DNA of 64,000 bases from Echinostoma caproni (GCA_900618425.1 UZAN01039492.1:46053-110052), one strand, 5' to 3'; shown: positions 36,010-48,034, counted from the first letter of the stretch. Made by a program: numbers and translations. The notes: a model not told the origin generated them from the sequence alone.

Positions 36010-36240
36010 CACGGAGCCGAGTGATAAGTTTGCTTGCGTTCTATCGGGTTCGATCAATAGTTGGGTGGATGCATTCGGACTACTGCTTAACTAGGTCGTA
36101 ACAGCTGTACAGTGTTTCACCGCTTTCCAGCTTAAGCTTTATTTGCTCAATACAGCAGGAATTCCCCTTTTGAAATATCATTTTTATTATTATGTGTTTA
36201 TTCAAATAAAATAAAAGCAAAATAAAGACAAATTGGAGCT
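36010..36240 (+). mobile_element. Possible SINE with tRNA-like head
   Basis: An A-box-like GGAGCCGAGTGATAAG lies near 36013 and a B-box-like GGGTTCGATCA near 36046, 33 bp apart as in tRNA-derived promoters. About 115 bp further come ATTCCCCTTTTGAAATATC and a TTATTCAAATAAAATAAAAG end, which resemble the C-run/TTGAAAATTGTATC/ATTCAATAAAAG tail of the family at 6300. The middle is not alignable by eye, so this could be a diverged or subfamily copy. Confidence 0.45.
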
Positions 36241-36829
36241 GATTTTCTCCAATGAAGTAAACACTCATGAACAGGTTCAGCAGGCTACATGAGTTTGGTA
36301 GGTTATCTAGAATTCTCCCAAGCAGCTGCTCATTCTGAAGGATTTGTAGACCATCTTTTATTGGAATAAACAATGTGCTTGAGACTATGCCTATTGAAGA
36401 GATGGAATGAATTTTTACGCTTTCATTAGCCAATTTTACGGAGCTATCTATTGTGCATATTTAAGTGAGTAATACAATGGGTACCAATACAAGTGGGATA
36501 TGTAGAAAAAAGTAGTTATCCAGATTCCGTTTAATTCGTAGTCTACTTTCATTTAAACCAAACTTTTCCATTTTAAAAATGAAACCCTATTACTGAGATA
36601 CTAGTGAATAAACTGTCGAATTGTGAGCTATTTCGCAATATTGATTTCTCCACTTTGGACTTAAGATTATTTGTTAAAACAATTTCATTCATCAATCATT
36701 CAGTAACTTAGGCAGAGCAAAATGCGACCAACTGCACAACTAACCTAAATAAACCAAATTCAAAACGTGCGCCTTGTTGAGATCTGGTAAATGCTGTGCA
36801 GACCTTCATTTGTTTCCCTAGCAAAGAAC

Positions 36830-36885
36830 TCCGTAACACAGTGATTACTTTCGTTTCCCAGCGTTTAGAGTTCGATACCGTAGGA
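36830..36885 (+). repeat. Second tRNA-like head (A and B boxes)
   Basis: TAACACAGTGATTACTTTCG (near 36833) fits an A box, and GAGTTCGATACCG (36868-36880) fits a B box, about 33 bp apart. No acceptor-stem pairing is evident, so it is not a functional tRNA. It is probably the head of a SINE whose body is not recognisable. Confidence 0.4.
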
Positions 36886-37529
36886 TAATAAACCAGAAAA
36901 GCTTTCGCTATAATCGTCGCACTACACTAATTGATGGTGTTTTTTCAGAGTCGCGGGGGGGATGCTGATTACAGGCACGTATTTCTGGTCTGAAAAAACA
37001 TTGATAAACGATTTCCGGTCATTTGGAATGATTGACAGCGTATCGGGTAAATATCATCGTCTGCATTGGATCCGTCTACAATAAACTACTAACGATTATT
37101 TTTCTAGTGGGATGGATATACTACGGACGTTGTTAGATGACATTTGAAGAACAACCCTATTTATTTTTCGATGAGCTGTGAAATTGATGATGCTCTCTAG
37201 GGTGGGGTTATATTTAACAAATACGATTTGTAGATTTATCCCAAAAGACGTGTAAATGAATATTGTTTTGATAGAACGAAGCAAAACACACACATACGTT
37301 TCGCTTTATTTCAAACTAGTACTTACTCACGATACAACTTGAAATAGACAGTTATGAAGGTCATTAGGATTTTAAAAATCGTGTTGCATTACACCGAATT
37401 CTACACATGAGACTGAGATTTTTTTGTAGTTATATTAATAAAGACCATAGGAGTTCGAATATGATTTCAGAAAAAGCTTTGTTTTGTAAGCCATAATAAT
37501 TGTGGCAATGCGCACTGAGACCTCGATAA

Positions 37530-38283
37530 NNNNNNNNNNNNNNNNNNNNNNNNNNNNNNNNNNNNNNNNNNNNNNNNNNNNNNNNNNNNNNNNNNNNNNN
37601 NNNNNNNNNNNNNNNNNNNNNNNNNNNNNNNNNNNNNNNNNNNNNNNNNNNNNNNNNNNNNNNNNNNNNNNNNNNNNNNNNNNNNNNNNNNNNNNNNNNN
37701 NNNNNNNNNNNNNNNNNNNNNNNNNNNNNNNNNNNNNNNNNNNNNNNNNNNNNNNNNNNNNNNNNNNNNNNNNNNNNNNNNNNNNNNNNNNNNNNNNNNN
37801 NNNNNNNNNNNNNNNNNNNNNNNNNNNNNNNNNNNNNNNNNNNNNNNNNNNNNNNNNNNNNNNNNNNNNNNNNNNNNNNNNNNNNNNNNNNNNNNNNNNN
37901 NNNNNNNNNNNNNNNNNNNNNNNNNNNNNNNNNNNNNNNNNNNNNNNNNNNNNNNNNNNNNNNNNNNNNNNNNNNNNNNNNNNNNNNNNNNNNNNNNNNN
38001 NNNNNNNNNNNNNNNNNNNNNNNNNNNNNNNNNNNNNNNNNNNNNNNNNNNNNNNNNNNNNNNNNNNNNNNNNNNNNNNNNNNNNNNNNNNNNNNNNNNN
38101 NNNNNNNNNNNNNNNNNNNNNNNNNNNNNNNNNNNNNNNNNNNNNNNNNNNNNNNNNNNNNNNNNNNNNNNNNNNNNNNNNNNNNNNNNNNNNNNNNNNN
38201 NNNNNNNNNNNNNNNNNNNNNNNNNNNNNNNNNNNNNNNNNNNNNNNNNNNNNNNNNNNNNNNNNNNNNNNNNNNNNNNNNNN
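37530..38283. other. Assembly gap (754 Ns)
   Basis: An unbroken run of N. The right flank (38284-38560) is GC-richer than average, suggesting that the gap hides a repeat. Confidence 1.
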
Positions 38284-40329
38284 GACCGGGTATATTGAAA
38301 CCCCGTCCAATCTGAGTGAACTTGTTTTCTCCATAGACAAACAGAAGTAATTTTCGAGTGACTTTCTGATCAAGGAAGAGTCTTACGGTGGGATTGGGTT
38401 TATCTTTCACCCCACCCCGCCCGGGTATGTCCTTAACGATTATTAGTGTGAACTTCAGACGAGAATGAACAAACCCGTTTGCAATTATCTTCCGCCGGCC
38501 GAGTAAAGGAGCGAATCACGTGGGAATGGGTCGATAAATCAATTCCCGTGCTCAGGGGTAAATTTCGGAATGAAAAGTTGCATAAGTGAGTCCCGTGTAT
38601 GATCTAAATAGCCTAGTGAGTAAATTCCATTGAGGCATAGGTTCACTTGAATAACAGCAGATCATTTGAGCCAAACGCAGTTGCCGACATATATTTTGCA
38701 TTGAAAGGCACAAATGACGAGATACTTAACAATGGCACAAAGATACAATTAAAGAATTAGCAGTATTTCACCTAAAAAGCAAGATTCAGTTTGAACTCAT
38801 CTACCACCTTAAAGAAATTACACTTTTTTCTCTGTAACTCCCGGGTCGACTATTGCCTTCTATCCACAATACCGTTAGTATCAACCTGTCACCCTTTGCT
38901 ACTAAGCTTCTTTATTTATTTTCTCATCCGCGTAACATCATTTATAATCCGCAGCCTGATTACGTCTGCGCGAGCCTCACAGTTTAACGAATGGGATATG
39001 TGGTGGTAATAACACCTCGCAAGTATCCATGGTTTTACAAAAGATGAAAGCTTTCCACCAGGTGCTTTCAAGGATATTCAGGAGAGATATGCACAGTATT
39101 CTAGCCACGGTTGTCTTTATATTGATCAGTGACTTTCGTCTGTGTGAGGAACAACTGACACCAAGTTGTAATCCTGTTATAACCATCGAACTCAGATTTA
39201 ACTCAGGGACACAGCGTTTATCGGCACAACTCCGACTGATGACAGTGCATTTCGACAATGTGTATCATCTTCAACAAAGTCGTTTGCAATTCATTGGAAC
39301 ACAGGTTACTAAACGTGCTCGTTATCAGTGGTACTTCCACTAACCAAATACAGTCTATTGAGTGGCAAATGCAAAACCCCAGCAAGTGTGTTTCAGTTTT
39401 AGTTTTAACAACTATTAACAGGCATTTTCATGTGCCGGTTTCAGTTGCTGTCTTTTCTCTGCCCATTCGGATACAATACTAGAGAGAAAACCGGATTGTT
39501 GAGAGCAGAGTCAATGAAAAGATAGAGAAATCAAGAATCTCTTTGAATTATTGTTACTCAAATCGTCAACTTCTCTTCTAACACAGGATAATCGCGTAAC
39601 GTATTCTTACCACTAACAAACGGGTAATAATTAAAATTAAAAATCGGATAGGCGGTTAATTAAAGAGATAGCCCCTAATTTCAAAGCAAATAACATTTTA
39701 AAGCTCAGTTAAAAGAGAAATAAGTGTTCCTGGTATTGATTACTTACTGCCATGAAGCGCATTAAATATGAGACAAATGATTACATTCAAATTAACATTT
39801 TTTCCAGATTTCATGGTTAATAAGCTAAAACCTGAAAGCTGTCAGCCATCTTCAAACACAAAAATGTATTTGGAATGCACGTTTTTGGTTATGGTAATCT
39901 GGCAAAGCTACTGAATGAACCCTTTGATTTTAGATTAACGTATTTAAAGGGGTTCATTTAACCAAAAATGGAACATCGCTATTAGATTCACTATTTTTCA
40001 CGTTAAAATGAATAAGCATTGGTTGATTATCAAGGTTTCAACGAGGTTTCAACATAATTGATTGATTTTATATTTCCTTCTCTTAGAGTTCTGTACATTG
40101 CTTTGATTAAAATGTTCGGGAAAGGCATTTGCACAACTTTTAAATCATACACAAGAACGAAAATATGCTAACCTCTTGTGTTGCACAAACTGTCCACTTA
40201 AAGTAAGACGCAAATGGTGGTCAGAAATGTTGCTGTGCTTTGACTTGTGGGATAAAAAAGCGTGACAGTCACGAACTGCAAACAAACGTTTTCACTGATG
40301 TATCATGGTATGACGAATCCGGGGTGCGA
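38284..40329. other. No supported gene
   Basis: Starts with a GC-richer segment to about 38560, then AT-rich. A 104-codon plus-strand frame (39029-39343) has a hydrophobic start but no motif and no splice support, and is compatible with chance. Confidence 0.45.
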
Positions 40330-40460
40330 TCGAGGTGTTTATGGTTGTTGTCCGATGACTAACTGACAACATTTAGTTTTCTCCTCCAAACTGACCCGGC
40401 CTCAGTAACAGGAAGGTTGTTCGTGCATGGTTTGAAATTAACCTGGGCTGTCAGCCGCAC
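40330..40460 (+). repeat. Unknown dispersed repeat, copy A
   Basis: Contains TGTCCGATGACTAACTGACA, then ACCCGGCCTCAGTAACAGGA and GCATGGTTTGAAATTAACCT. The same ordered blocks occur at 42050-42165 in the same orientation, about 1.7 kb away, with copy A carrying roughly 20 extra bases between the first two blocks. Not recognised as any named element. Confidence 0.75.
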
Positions 40461-41160
40461 GTGTCCGGTCATTTAAGCACACGCATATGGGAGCAGGATA
40501 ACATCCATGTTGTAACTAAAATATGGGCGTATACATCACACCACAGACGTCGTCGTAGGGTATTTGAGTAACATGCAGACTGGTTTCCACATGCTGTCCA
40601 TTGTGTAGTCCCAGGGTTATTCTGACTGTCAGATGCCGACACTGTGTGTACAGTTCACTTGCAGTTCAGTATCAGGGGAGAATCGTTTGCCGCCGTCTGT
40701 CACGCGCAATCATCTTGAAAGGATCAGTTGTTGTGACCAATAATGTCTAGTGAAGAGATCTAATGTCAAGTATGAATACGAGTTAGCTGACAGAATCGAC
40801 AATTAGTGACCCAAGATAATTCTTGTAACTTCAATGACCTTTGACTGATTGTGTGCATAAGACTTGGATTGTACCTAAATTTATCCATGAATAACGATAC
40901 GACAGTATAAAATTCTAATTTCCGAAAGCTCAATTATATTCTTTCTACACAGACCTAAGTATTCATGAGAAACAGTTATATTTGCTAAGTGCATATCATA
41001 ATGAAGGCGTATCAATCGAGTCAGTAATTCAACTTGATCCAAAGTGACGTCGGGAAAATCCTACGGGGTCGGATTGTTTGGTGCGATTAATAAACACTAG
41101 CACAAATCAAAATATTTCTATAGTTTGCTGGATCTGTAATATCATTACACCTAAAATGTG

Positions 41161-41208
41161 TATTATTATGTGTATTAAATGTGTAAAATGTGTAATGTGT
41201 AATGTGCC
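41161..41208. repeat. Imperfect AATGTGT tandem repeat
   Basis: Units such as TATTATGTGTATTAAATGTG and AAATGTGTAATGTGTAATGT recur with small changes. Low-complexity sequence with no coding content. Confidence 0.7.
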
Positions 41209-41279
41209 AGTTAAAATGAGCTAGTAATTCATGGGATGTCTACTCAGAAACGGTCATCATGGCCACGCGAGAAAAAAAA

Positions 41280-41412
41280 ATCGGCTCTCAATCGCCGTTA
41301 GCACAATGTGTTGAATGGCAACCCTTGGATCGGTCGCTTCCCCCTTCCTGAAAACTGTATCATTGTGCATTCAATAAAAGGAAGTGAAATTGAAAGAGAA
41401 AAAGAAAAAGTA
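41280..41412 (+). mobile_element. SINE-like retroposon tail, copy 4
   Basis: Plus-strand copy: CAATGTGTTGAATGGCAACC, CTTGGATCGGTCGCTTCCCC, CTTCCTGAAAACTGTATC and GTGCATTCAATAAAAGGAAG, followed by an A-rich tail (GAAAGAGAAAAAGAAAAAG) typical of retroposition. The head is lost or unreadable, beginning at an A-run near 41272. Confidence 0.75.
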
Positions 41413-42049
41413 ATAGAGTGATGCGTTGCGCACGTTCCGTCAAAGTTGTATGCTAAGAACCGGAGAAACGGTATGATACATCACTTGTATTGAGCGAACA
41501 CGCATCACTCAAAATCACGCACACAGCACACGTAACAGTTTATCCTTTCGGTCCCGGTTGACCGTTCGCGTAGCATGTGTTCATTGAAGTGCACGCAATC
41601 GGGAGCCTGTGAGGTAAATCCTTGTTCGGTTGTTTTCGATTCCTTTCGACCAGCTTCTAGGACTACCACACCTGTACACGAGTTTTTTTCACAAAGTAGC
41701 ACCAAGAAAACATGCAAATTGATGCCCGCGTTTCTTCAAAAGATTGGTGCCTGGCCTTTTACGCTGCTTGAATAAATCTTAGGATAGATGAAACAAAGTA
41801 GCAACCGTTAAGGTTATTCCAAAATGGGTAGTATTTTGGTCTAGGGTGATAAATGCACTTCTGCACACAATAGTATTTATCCTGAATGTTCCAGGCAACC
41901 AAAATAATTTCTGATTGGGTCTTCTGGTTTGTGGAGTACTCCAATGGACAATGTAGTAAACCGTGTTTGAGAATAATTTCCTTTTCGATACATCACGTCA
42001 GGTGGTTACAAACGTAAGGCGATCATAGTACAGATTGTTGGTGGATTTC

Positions 42050-42165
42050 AGCTCGAGGTTTTCATAGCTGCCGTCCGATGACTAACTGATTATATTTCCC
42101 GGTCTTAGTAACATAAGGGTTATTGATGCAGTGTTTGAAGTTAACCAGATTAGTCGCATTAGCTT
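42050..42165 (+). repeat. Unknown dispersed repeat, copy B
   Basis: Second copy of the repeat at 40330-40460: CCGTCCGATGACTAACTGAT, CCCGGTCTTAGTAACATAAG and TGCAGTGTTTGAAGTTAACC in the same order. Identity is high in the three blocks and low between them. Confidence 0.75.
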
Positions 42166-43029
42166 TGCATTATTGATTAACCCCTACCAGCTCTCGCCTT
42201 TTTCGGAATTGTGTCATGTTTTCCTTCGTGATTAGTGATTTTCTTGTCGTTTCACAGTTATTATCACTTTGCTTATAAGAAATCACTTTGACTGCAGTAT
42301 GCACGTGAATAGATGCTGCTTAATGGCCATGTATACATAGTGTATACCCATGGTTCTGTTCAAATTTGTGACGGAAAAACCGTTACAGCTCAGTTTATAA
42401 CTATGACAGAGGCAAGCAAGCACAGCAAGTAAATGCGATAAACCTCTTGATTGTTAATGTTAGAGTTGTGAAAGGGGTGAGAGGAAATCGGTAGAGAGAG
42501 ATGTGCAGATTTAAACGTCGATGAAAATTGCGGGTGTGGAACGAAGTTGCTTAAGATGCATTATAACCATTGTGTCATGCACAGCAAATGATTTAATCGG
42601 GAAGGGACAGTGGAGGCTAAAATAATTATTCGTTAGACTTGTGGTAGATGATACTAGTTGAGGGATAGGGTATGAAGGGGAGGGTTCCTGGTTTGCCTTA
42701 TGCGCAATCAATCCGCTTTCAAAGGGAAGGCAACAACATCGATCGGATCAGCTTTCTTTGCCTGCATGATGTTCAACGTTGAAAGTTTTATTATGCAAAT
42801 AACATACAATCTCAAGCTTTTCTTGTCCCATGGGTTCGTGTTGTGGTTAAAAAGCTGATGCAATCCTTGTGTAAATTGTCACCTAATACGTGCTTCTTCC
42901 AGCGCTGCACGCAGCTTCATTTATTTTGGAATGTAAGGTGTGCTAATGCTTCATCAAGTCTCAGTTTGGAAGATTCAATGCTTGGAGCACGGACGACGTG
43001 CAGTTGGAGGGGGTTCCAGATCAAACACA

Positions 43030-43480
43030 TTCTGACTGCGAATGACTAACGCCAGTCATTCCAATCGGCTTTTTGAGAACACTAGTTTGAAAGGATGTTC
43101 TCTAGGAGGAACGTTGATTGATCAGTTTAGCAGCGAGTGATACGGATGATTTGGGTTTTGTATTATTTGGTATACCATAATCATGTAGTGATTGGAATAG
43201 AACTTCAACAAATCAAGCAGGCTTCAAACACTGTACTTGTAGACTTTCCGCAGTATGATCTCGTCGTTCGCCCGATCGAACGCTTTTGAGAAGTGCAGAT
43301 ATATGACGTATAATTCTAGATTAAAAGTGCCAATTGGGATCACCTTGAACGAGGATAAGATGAGTCATCTTATTCCTTTAGTGTATCTCAGGGGTATCGT
43401 GTCAATAATTTTGAATGCAACGAATTTTTTCACAACATACACGCCAGTGAGGAGATGACCGGGGCTGAGTTGTGAATGCA
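43030..43480 (-). pseudogene. Decayed LINE reverse transcriptase fragment
   Basis: The minus strand reads VIYLHFSKAFDRANDEIILR followed by KVYKYSV (43308 down to about 43225), an unmistakable motif A block of a CR1/Jockey-like RT, in which the catalytic Asp of YLDFS is His. Flanking sequence upstream (to about 43480) and downstream (to about 43030) has lost recognisable motifs. It lies head to head with the plus-strand element starting at 43690. Confidence 0.75.
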
Positions 43481-43697
43481 TTCAACTGTCCTTTAATATA
43501 TGAGCGCAGGTGTGTTATCAGCAACACGCTTTGATAATCACCTGGTCCCATGTTCAATGTGTCGCCCACTGCAAGTGCAAGTGACAAGATACAAAACGAA
43601 GGATTTGGACTGATGAAGCAAACTATCTTTCGTTTTCTGGGCCGACTGATAGTGATAGTATCGCGTTGAGTTTCATCGGACGTTTCAAAGATCAATT

Positions 43698-44290
43698 TTG
43701 ACAAACGTCATCTTCGAGATGGAACTTTGTTGGAAAACTAATCGATTTGACTTTGGTGAAGTCACTGAAACCTGGCTGACCATTGACATTCTCGACTCAA
43801 AAATAAGTCCATCAGGAATGTCACTGATCAGACGTGATCATCCTACACGAGGCGGTGGAGTGCTGCTTTATCGTCAAAACAATCTACAATGTGAACAGCT
43901 TGACATTACCGACGCAGCCTCCGATTCATTATGGTGTTCACTATGACTCTCCAAAAACGATGCGTCTAATCGAGATTTTGTTGCAAACCATGAGGAATGC
44001 ATTATCATTAAAGTTCACCTCACAATGGGTGATTTTGACTGTCCCAATCTCTTTAGAACGAGAATTTTCCGCCCGCCATTCGAGAGACACGTACTACTGT
44101 TCATTGGCTTGCACCCATTGTACAACCAAGTGACAGAACCCACCAGATTTGAGCAGGTTGCGTACCATCAATAATGACTTAGTGATGACTAACGTGGAGC
44201 TGATGGTGAAATGTGTCAATAAAACGCCTCCTTTATGACGTCGTGATTATGCCGTAGTGAAGTTTGATTATATGGGCTACGCTTCTACCC
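43698..44290 (+). pseudogene. LINE endonuclease domain
   Basis: The motifs lie in order across two or three frames. VTETWL (about 43758) carries the ET motif whose Glu binds the metal. RRDHPTRGGGVLLYR (about 43830) and SDSLWCSL follow. MGDFDCPNLF (about 44026) is the GDFN block, then LYNQVTEPTRFEQ (about 44119) and DLVMTNVELMV (about 44177). The SDHAVVKFDY block expected next reads RRDYAVVKFDY and follows a stop, so the catalytic His is lost. This endonuclease nicks genomic DNA at insertion. Length and motif spacing are close to family normal. Confidence 0.82.
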
Positions 44291-44879
44291 AGAAAAACCG
44301 AAATGGCAGTACTCGTGCCATCATAGAGTTAAAAAAAGCTGCTGAACCTGGCAATGCTTAAGCAATGGGTCCTCTCAGAAGAGGATCACGAGCCTTTAGT
44401 GGCAGGAGAAAGCTTCACTGATTATCTTACCGAAATGTTAACAGCTGAAAGAAGTGTAAAAGCTTGTACTAAACCTAAAACTCGTCATTTATTCATTCGC
44501 AGCCCAGCAAAGAAATGGATAGAGCGGCAGTGCAGAAGATGTCCATCTATCGAAACTTAGAATAATCATTCCTTACTGTGAAATCAGTCTACCAAGTTTG
44601 TAAGAGAGGACAAATTGATGTCTCAAGAAACCCCGGCTCAAAAATTCATTTCTGATCAAAAATTTCCTTGTAAACATATCAACTCTACAAGGAAGGTGAG
44701 ATGCGGAATACCAGCATTGAAATCGTCTGGACATATTTCAACCACTGCTCTAGAAGCAGCAGATTTCCTTAAAAAACCGTTTGATCATGTGTTCACTGCA
44801 ATGACACACGAAGCATTACAGATTCCAAGCAAAATACACTGTATACCGTCTCCGTCACTAGATAACATGGTTTTGACAG

Positions 44880-45570
44880 TGAGAAGGTTAGAGGAAAAGT
44901 ATTAACTTTACGGAAGAATTCATCCCCAGGCGCAGACAACAGGCATCCCCGGACTCTGATGTTGCTAACCAATAACATTTCCGAAACTCTGGCTGTTCTT
45001 TACCAAAGAATGTTCAAGCAGGCAGTAATTCCGTAGTCATGGAAGGAACGAGTGATTCCCCCCCCCCTTACAAAGGGGGATCTCGCAGTGATTCCGCAAA
45101 CTAACTCCCTGCTACACTTCTGCCGATATTGGCGAAAGTCATGAAAGCTATTGTGGCAGATCTGTTGATGGAATATCTGGAGGAGCATGAGCTTTTGTCC
45201 CCAACTCAGCACGGATTTCGGCACAAGCGTTCATGCACCACAAACCTACTCCTTGCACGGGATGAGTGGACAAAATCCGTCGATGCAGACCAGCCATTGG
45301 ATATAATTTATTTGGACTTCTCCAAGGCATTTAATCGACTGAACCACCAAATTCTACTGCAAAAACTCTACACATACGGAGTAAAAGGTTTGGTTCTGGA
45401 CTGCATCAAGGAGTTTTTCCAACAAAGGCCCATATCAGTTCGTGTTGATGACTTATTAATAGAGCCTATCACCGATGCCCGAAAGATTTCCCAAGGATCC
45501 GAACTGGGGCCTATAAACGACTAGCCACGTGTCCTTGGGCCTAATACACTGCTATTTGAGGACAACGGTA
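44880..45570 (+). pseudogene. LINE reverse transcriptase, inactivated
   Basis: SPGADNRHPRTLMLL and NISETLAVLYQRMFKQAVIP (about 44922-45030) form the fingers. A ten-C run at 45058-45067 falls where P.FKKGD is expected. The 131-codon frame 45129-45524 contains LLSPTQHGFRHKRSCTTNLL, DIIYLDFSKAFNRLNH (motif A, catalytic Asp kept) and ISQGSELGPI (motif B, G.PQGS.LGPI). The metal-binding box then reads FEDN (45555-45566) in place of FADD or YADD, so the second Asp is gone. A stop after motif B separates the two. The sequence is typical of CR1/Jockey-like elements of flatworms. Confidence 0.9.
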
Positions 45571-45639
45571 AGGTCTGAAGCAGTGTAACACTTCCTGAGG
45601 ATTATTTAGCACTCCAAAAAACGATCTTTGCAGCCCACC

Positions 45640-46285
45640 GATAGTCAATGGCCACCGACATCGAGTGTTACGTTTCCAAATGCAGAGTTAGGTCCTTGGA
45701 GCATAAAATTTGTTTCTCCTATTTTCCGGGAAATCAAATACTACCGCATGCCACTGTCGAAAGGGATTTGGGTCTTATGATACAGGAGGATGTTCTACGC
45801 ACTGTAACAGAGCATCATTTAGGGCTCTGAATTCAGTTGGAGTACTCAGACGTGTTTTCTGGCAGTTCGACAAAGAACTGTTCCCATGCTTGCTATCAGT
45901 GTTCGTTTCGCCACACACGGAGTACACCGTTCAAGTATGGAATCCATGGTTGGATCGCGACAAGAAGGCTCTTGAACGTCCGCAAAGGCTGACAACGAAA
46001 TCGGTAAGATGTATGTGTAACAAGACATACTCCAAAAGGCGACAAATATTGGGACTCTACTCATCTCAATGCTGCCGAATTCACAATCACCCTTACCGCT
46101 AACTTTATCTCAAAATGATCACCTCAGGGGACATCCACTGAAGGTAAAGACCCAGAACAGCCACCTTGATTGCTGGCATCATTCGTTCGTTCGTTCGTTC
46201 GTTCAGTCAGAGTGTACGGCGTATGGAATTCTCTTCCATTTGATGTGGTGTGTGCTCCTACAGTTGAACTATTCAATTAGCATCT
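45640..46285 (+). pseudogene. LINE ORF2 C-terminal domain
   Basis: Carries ERDLGLMIQED (about 45758), the LG..I..D block after the RT, then SPHTEYTVQVWNPWLDRDKK (about 45909), the P.LEY...VW.P....D block, with KALERPQRLTTKSV. The final motif RVYGVWNSLPFDVV (about 46213) matches the F..RV...WN.LP..VV end of many LINE proteins. A (TTCG)n run at 46182-46204 has expanded inside the domain just before this motif, a small local insertion. The fragment at 59850 repeats all these blocks. Confidence 0.82.
46182..46204. repeat. (TTCG)n microsatellite inside a LINE
   Basis: Between five and six TTCG units within the C-terminal coding part of the LINE, translating to repeated FVRS. It is absent from the related copy near 60130, so it arose after insertion or by slippage in this copy. 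Confidence 0.85.
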
Positions 46286-48034
46286 TGATTAGGAATTGGG
46301 ACACTCGAATTTCGATATCCATCATTGAACATGTATATTATTGCTATAATTATTTTCCCTTTGTGAAGTTACTCAAAATATCTGCAAAAATCCTATAGTG
46401 CATAATAAGCATTAGCTTTGTTAAATAGCTCATAATAAAACATTAACTTTGAACTGTGATAAGTTCTAGGGCATTGTTACCCTTCAAAGGCACAGTAAAG
46501 AAAACGTTATTGCGAGAAACGGTCGGAGGTTTACGTTTGTTGGTTATCAAGCGTACATATTGAATAATAAAATATTGTGAACAATCATTTGACCGAAGCA
46601 CGTCATGAATAAAACGTGCCTCGAACTGCAACGTTTCAAAACTGCAAATCGCACGCGTTCCATAAGATAAAAATCAGATCAGATTGCTTTTGTATTTCAA
46701 GGGGACAAAACTACTCAAATGCGTTTACTGAGTAACCCACACTGTTTTGCGGAAAACGCTTCTTAGGGTGGTGCCATTGTCTTGCATTGCTAATAGCACA
46801 TCCAACAGTGGTAGTTGTCTGCCTATCGCTCTACTGTTTACCATTTGATCTCACCCCCTTTGCTACTCTAGCATTGACCACCGAAAGCCTTATCACATTC
46901 GCTTACTCTGCTTGCATCCGTGTGTCACCGTTATAAACTGAACTGCAACAAAACCAATCATATATCTGTATTATGATCGCCTGATAAATAAATAAATGAA
47001 TTGAAATGCAATTTCTTCACGAACACTTCCATATTGTCGTACACATGTGGGTCGGATGATTGTCTGATAAAGTGTGGTACTTTCAACGACAGTGATTTGG
47101 TAGTCCCTTGCTCATTGGTCCCAATCCAAGGTAAAACTTATGCCTACCTTTTGTGTGTTCTGTTGTTTATATAAAAGTACAATTGAAACCAATAACACCA
47201 AAGAGTTTACGATACAACACAAGAAAATTTACAAGCCCTATTTACACCTCCATCCATTGGTGAGGAACGTTGGCTTTCATTTCTCCTCTGGAAATGTGTA
47301 TTTGTTCAGCAATGGACAAAGTACCCGTAATCCAAATCGTCCAGCACTGGTGTCGCAAGAAACATCCCCCAAGGGCATGGCATTTTATTTCGTCCATATA
47401 CCGCGTAGCCAATCTGTAGTCGGTGAACCTTATTTCTTCAGATTTGAGAACAAACAGAGTCAGTAATTATAATAATTATAATATGAGTGAAAACTTGTTT
47501 TTTCCCTTTCTGTTCACCAAGGTGTTTCAGCTTAATCTTTGACAGACTAATGCATATTTCCAATGATCTACAGTAGGTACGTCAATGGCAAATGATTCAA
47601 ACGGCGTGCTATCCTTCACAAATATCAAAATCAATTCAGATGTTTGCCATTAAATATAAAATACAACAAAAATACCTAGTTTTTTCTCAATCACTGATGA
47701 TAGTTCTATGAAAATGAGGAAAGATTGATTACAGGCAACAATTACCAGTAAGGGTTTTTAATAGTGAAACCGTCTCTGATTGAGATCTTCACTCCTGTTA
47801 GACATCCTGTTACATTGCGAGTTTTTTATGTCCGTTATCGAATTTCGATATCTATCTACTTGCGTCTATCATTCTGCATTTGAAATGAATGTAAACGTAT
47901 CAAGACAACTGAAAAAGAGTCGCTACACAATAATTGATCACTGACAGTGACAAAAGTAACCGAAAATGTGCTAACATTTCGTGTCCAGCAGTTCTTGGCA
48001 GACCATGGAAAATTTTAAACATCGAATTCAAGTA

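Larger units (their letters stand above)
43690..46455 (+). mobile_element. Near-complete CR1/Jockey-like LINE, inactivated
   Basis: The best-preserved transposon here: endonuclease (43700-44300), linker, RT (44880-45570), C-terminal domain (45640-46285) and a 3' untranslated end of about 170 bp. It finishes with ATAGCTCATAATAAAACATT, preceded by an imperfect duplicate (TGCATAATAAGCATTAGC). The same terminal sequence ends the fragment at 59850-60455, marking the true 3' end of the family. Many frameshifts and stops, a lost endonuclease SDH motif and a mutated RT catalytic box make it dead. The 5' end, including any ORF1, is not recognised. Confidence 0.88.

Noticed and set aside
36080..36433. 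117-codon minus-strand frame with a hydrophobic segment
   Set aside because: It runs antisense through the possible SINE tail at 36160-36240, and its hydrophobic part is the reverse of an A-rich tail.
39029..39343. Possible secreted protein exon (hydrophobic start)
   Set aside because: No acceptor or donor fits, no recognised domain, and a length compatible with chance.
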